Made by a program: the position numbers and the translations under genes. A DNA stretch of 5,912 bases from NCBI GenBank assembly GCA_007119985.1, contig SKOQ01000076.1, forward strand, positions 1-5,912. Direction: 5' to 3'. A model generated the notes under the pieces. That model ran no database searches, had not been told where the DNA came from, and saw only the letters and a list, made by a program, of their open reading frames with translations. Source of the DNA: Marinospirillum sp. Lineage in GTDB: Bacteria > Pseudomonadota > Gammaproteobacteria > Pseudomonadales > Halomonadaceae. How positions within the stretch are numbered: position 1 is the stretch's first letter; each line of letters starts with the position of its first letter. Shown in pieces: positions 4,769-5,912 of the stretch.

Positions 4769-5623
4769 TCACTCCACCAGTCTCAAACCCTCATAGGCCA
4801 TCAGTTCCTCAAGGCTGTGCATTTGCCTCAGCGCTCGCAGGCAGCGGGCCAGTCCTTGATGCTCCACCTGGCGTGTCAGAATCGATAAACCACGACGCAG
4901 GGTCTGGTGCTCAGATAGGCTGAATGCACGCCATTGATAAAGCACGGGTAACCAGCCCAACAACGGGAAATCAATCAGCAGCTTGAGTCCAGCCAGATCA
5001 AGACGCGGGCCTTGCTCAAGCCGTGCCGCCAGACCAGATTGATCCAAAAAAGTCATCCAGCCTGCGCTTTCTGCCTGCGGAAAAGCCTGAGCTGGCAATC
5101 TGGCAAGAAAATGCACCAATGCCGTCGATTGAGGCCAACCAAGCTGAGCCAGACGCTGGCATGGTGGCTGCTCTAGTGCGGCAGCATAGTCGGCATCTTC
5201 GGCCCAGCGACGCGCCAGATCAAGGCAGGTGGCTTGCAGCAGGAAGGGACAAGCTTCTATCTCTTGCGCAGCGCCAGCATGCAGGCAGGCCAAACGCAGC
5301 AAGGTGAGCGCACAGGGCGAATCTTCTACTGCAGCTAACCAATCAACAGGAAAGCTATCGCGCCAAGGCTGCGCGGCGGGATGCGTGAAGAGCTCGGGTA
5401 GAGGCGGCAGTTCGGCCAAAGCAAGAGCGCTACGCCGCCCATCTCCTTCAAGGCGAAAGCAAGCCACATCACGCGCATAACTCCCGATCACCAAACCCTG
5501 TAAACCCAGTGGTCGCCAGAAGGCACCACGCAGATGCAACTCTCCTTGGCGGGCGTTCCAAGTGATCAACAGAGCGTCTTCGGGCGTGGACAGTAATTGA
5601 GACTGTGGCAGAGCGCTGGGCAT
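4769..5623 (-). CDS. Unrecognised leucine-rich protein, 284 residues
   Basis: I do not recognise this family. The frame runs back to a GTG at 5659, but the ATG at 5623 has GGAGG (5630-5634 on this strand) 6 bases ahead and is the better start. About 55 of 284 residues are Leu (19%), with 9 Trp and 7 Cys. There is no signal peptide or convincing transmembrane segment. The first 60 or so residues look β-rich (ALLITWNARQGELHLRGAFW, then GLVIGSYARDVACFRLEG). From about residue 95 on it looks like a stack of short amphipathic helices, for example LTLLRLACLHAGAAQEIEAC, FLLQATCLDLARRWAEDADYAAAL, LAQLGWPQSTALVHFLARLP and LARCLRALRQMHSLEELMAYEGL. It may therefore be a β domain plus a helical domain; this is a guess from pattern. 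Its codons look native. It precedes the DHFR-like gene on the same strand and is divergent from the gene at 5801. Confidence 0.82.
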   Translation of the reverse strand: MPSALPQSQLLSTPEDALLITWNARQGELHLRGAFWRPLGLQGLVIGSYARDVACFRLEGDGRRSALALAELPPLPELFTHPAAQPWRDSFPVDWLAAVEDSPCALTLLRLACLHAGAAQEIEACPFLLQATCLDLARRWAEDADYAAALEQPPCQRLAQLGWPQSTALVHFLARLPAQAFPQAESAGWMTFLDQSGLAARLEQGPRLDLAGLKLLIDFPLLGWLPVLYQWRAFSLSEHQTLRRGLSILTRQVEHQGLARCLRALRQMHSLEELMAYEGLRLVE

Positions 5624-5629
5624 GGCTTT

Positions 5630-5634
5630 CCTCC
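5630..5634 (-). promoter_or_regulatory. Ribosome binding site deciding the 284-residue gene start
   Basis: GGAGG on the minus strand lies 6 bases before the ATG at 5623. The upstream GTG at 5659 has no such site, so the longer 296-residue version is less likely. Confidence 0.75.
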
Positions 5635-5749
5635 ATCGAGACAACAGATCCGTGACCACCCAGGATGGGCGGCAGTGAACTCGCTGCTATCTTAACCACA
5701 AAGCTGTATCTATATCCAGTAAAAAAGAAACATGGATCAAGGATGCTGC

Positions 5750-5776
5750 CTTGAATAAAAAACGGCATAATTCAAG
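5750..5776. repeat. Inverted repeat upstream of the exported-protein gene
   Basis: CTTGAAT (5750-5756) and ATTCAAG (5770-5776) are perfect 7-bp inverted arms around a 13-base A-rich spacer, with arm centres 20 bases apart, about two turns. The right arm overlaps CATAAT (5766-5771), a possible -10 for the gene at 5801. The arrangement is what a dimeric repressor site would look like, but there is no independent support and no recognised regulator match. Confidence 0.45.
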
Positions 5777-5800
5777 CTGATCGATTTTTGAGGAGCCTTT

Positions 5801-5912
5801 ATGCGTTTTCTAGTGCCATGTCTTTTCTTGCTGGTCTTTTCCGTTTGCGCTCAGGCTGAGTCTACTCACCAAGGCCCTATTCTGCTGACGATCAGCGGTG
5901 CCATTCAGCCCA
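5801..5912 (+). CDS. Exported protein, N-terminal part (3' end outside window)
   Basis: ATG at 5801 follows AGGAG (5791-5795) at 5 bases and opens a frame that runs to the window end, giving 37 residues. They form a clear Sec signal peptide: Arg2, a hydrophobic core (FLVPCLFLLVFSV), and a likely signal peptidase I site AQA|ES after residue 19. The mature protein begins ESTHQGPILLTISGAIQP. A strand of the type ILLTISGAI after a short exported leader reminds me of small periplasmic proteins annotated as molybdopterin-dependent oxidoreductase-like, but too little is visible to assign it. It is divergent from the 284-residue gene; the 177-base spacer should hold promoters for both, and CATAAT at 5766-5771 is one candidate -10. 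Confidence 0.8.
   Translation, partial: MRFLVPCLFLLVFSVCAQAESTHQGPILLTISGAIQP

Noticed and set aside
5023..5480. Two + strand frames (5023-5307 and 5229-5480) inside the 284-residue gene
   Set aside because: They are low-complexity Arg/Ala/Ser translations typical of the antisense of Leu/Ala-rich coding sequence, with no supporting start site.
5738..5760. CAAGG/CCTTG hairpin followed by an A-rich run as a terminator
   Set aside because: The tail is A-rich, not U-rich, on the + strand, and no gene ends here on either strand.

Overview
The window looks like core chromosome of a gammaproteobacterium. The best fit is the Pseudomonadales/Oceanospirillales side: Fur reads like the Pseudomonas form (GLATVYRVLTQFEAAGLV, HNFDGGHAVFEL, a single-Cys or Cys-free metal core). 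The order recN–fur–bamE(omlA)–rnfH–ratA–smpB also matches my recollection of Pseudomonas. Genus cannot be fixed from this sequence. Nothing indicates a plasmid, phage or transposon.

Layout. The 3' part of recN (+, 1-531) converges on fur (-, 594-1010) across a bidirectional terminator (546-572). fur is divergent from bamE (+, 1124-1465). The spacer between them carries a candidate bamE promoter and a near-perfect direct repeat. An unrecognised, acidic, AT-richer gene (+, 1516-2202) follows bamE and converges on the overlapping pair ratA-rnfH (-, 2943-2222). ratA is divergent from smpB (+, 3097-3579). smpB is followed in the same direction by ssrA/tmRNA (3663-4024), which has its own extended -10 and a strong terminator (4041-4063). 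Beyond ssrA the content is less familiar. A dihydrofolate reductase-like (RibD_C-type) gene (-, 4671-4120) lies behind an unrecognised Leu-rich 284-residue gene (-, 5623-4769). Divergent from these, an exported protein starts at 5801 and runs off the window.

How the genes fit together. SmpB and tmRNA are the two dedicated partners of trans-translation, here side by side; the tag reads (A)ANDDSYALAA. RecN is a recombination-repair SMC-like ATPase, Fur controls iron homeostasis, and BamE is a lipoprotein of the outer-membrane β-barrel assembly machine. RatA is a START-domain protein and RnfH a ubiquitin-like-fold protein; the two are translationally coupled by an ATGA overlap.

The most plausible undescribed items are the orphan gene between bamE and rnfH and the 284-residue gene near the right end. 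I found no CRISPR, IS element, integrase, defence system or other clear new system. All gaps between genes are under 300 bases.
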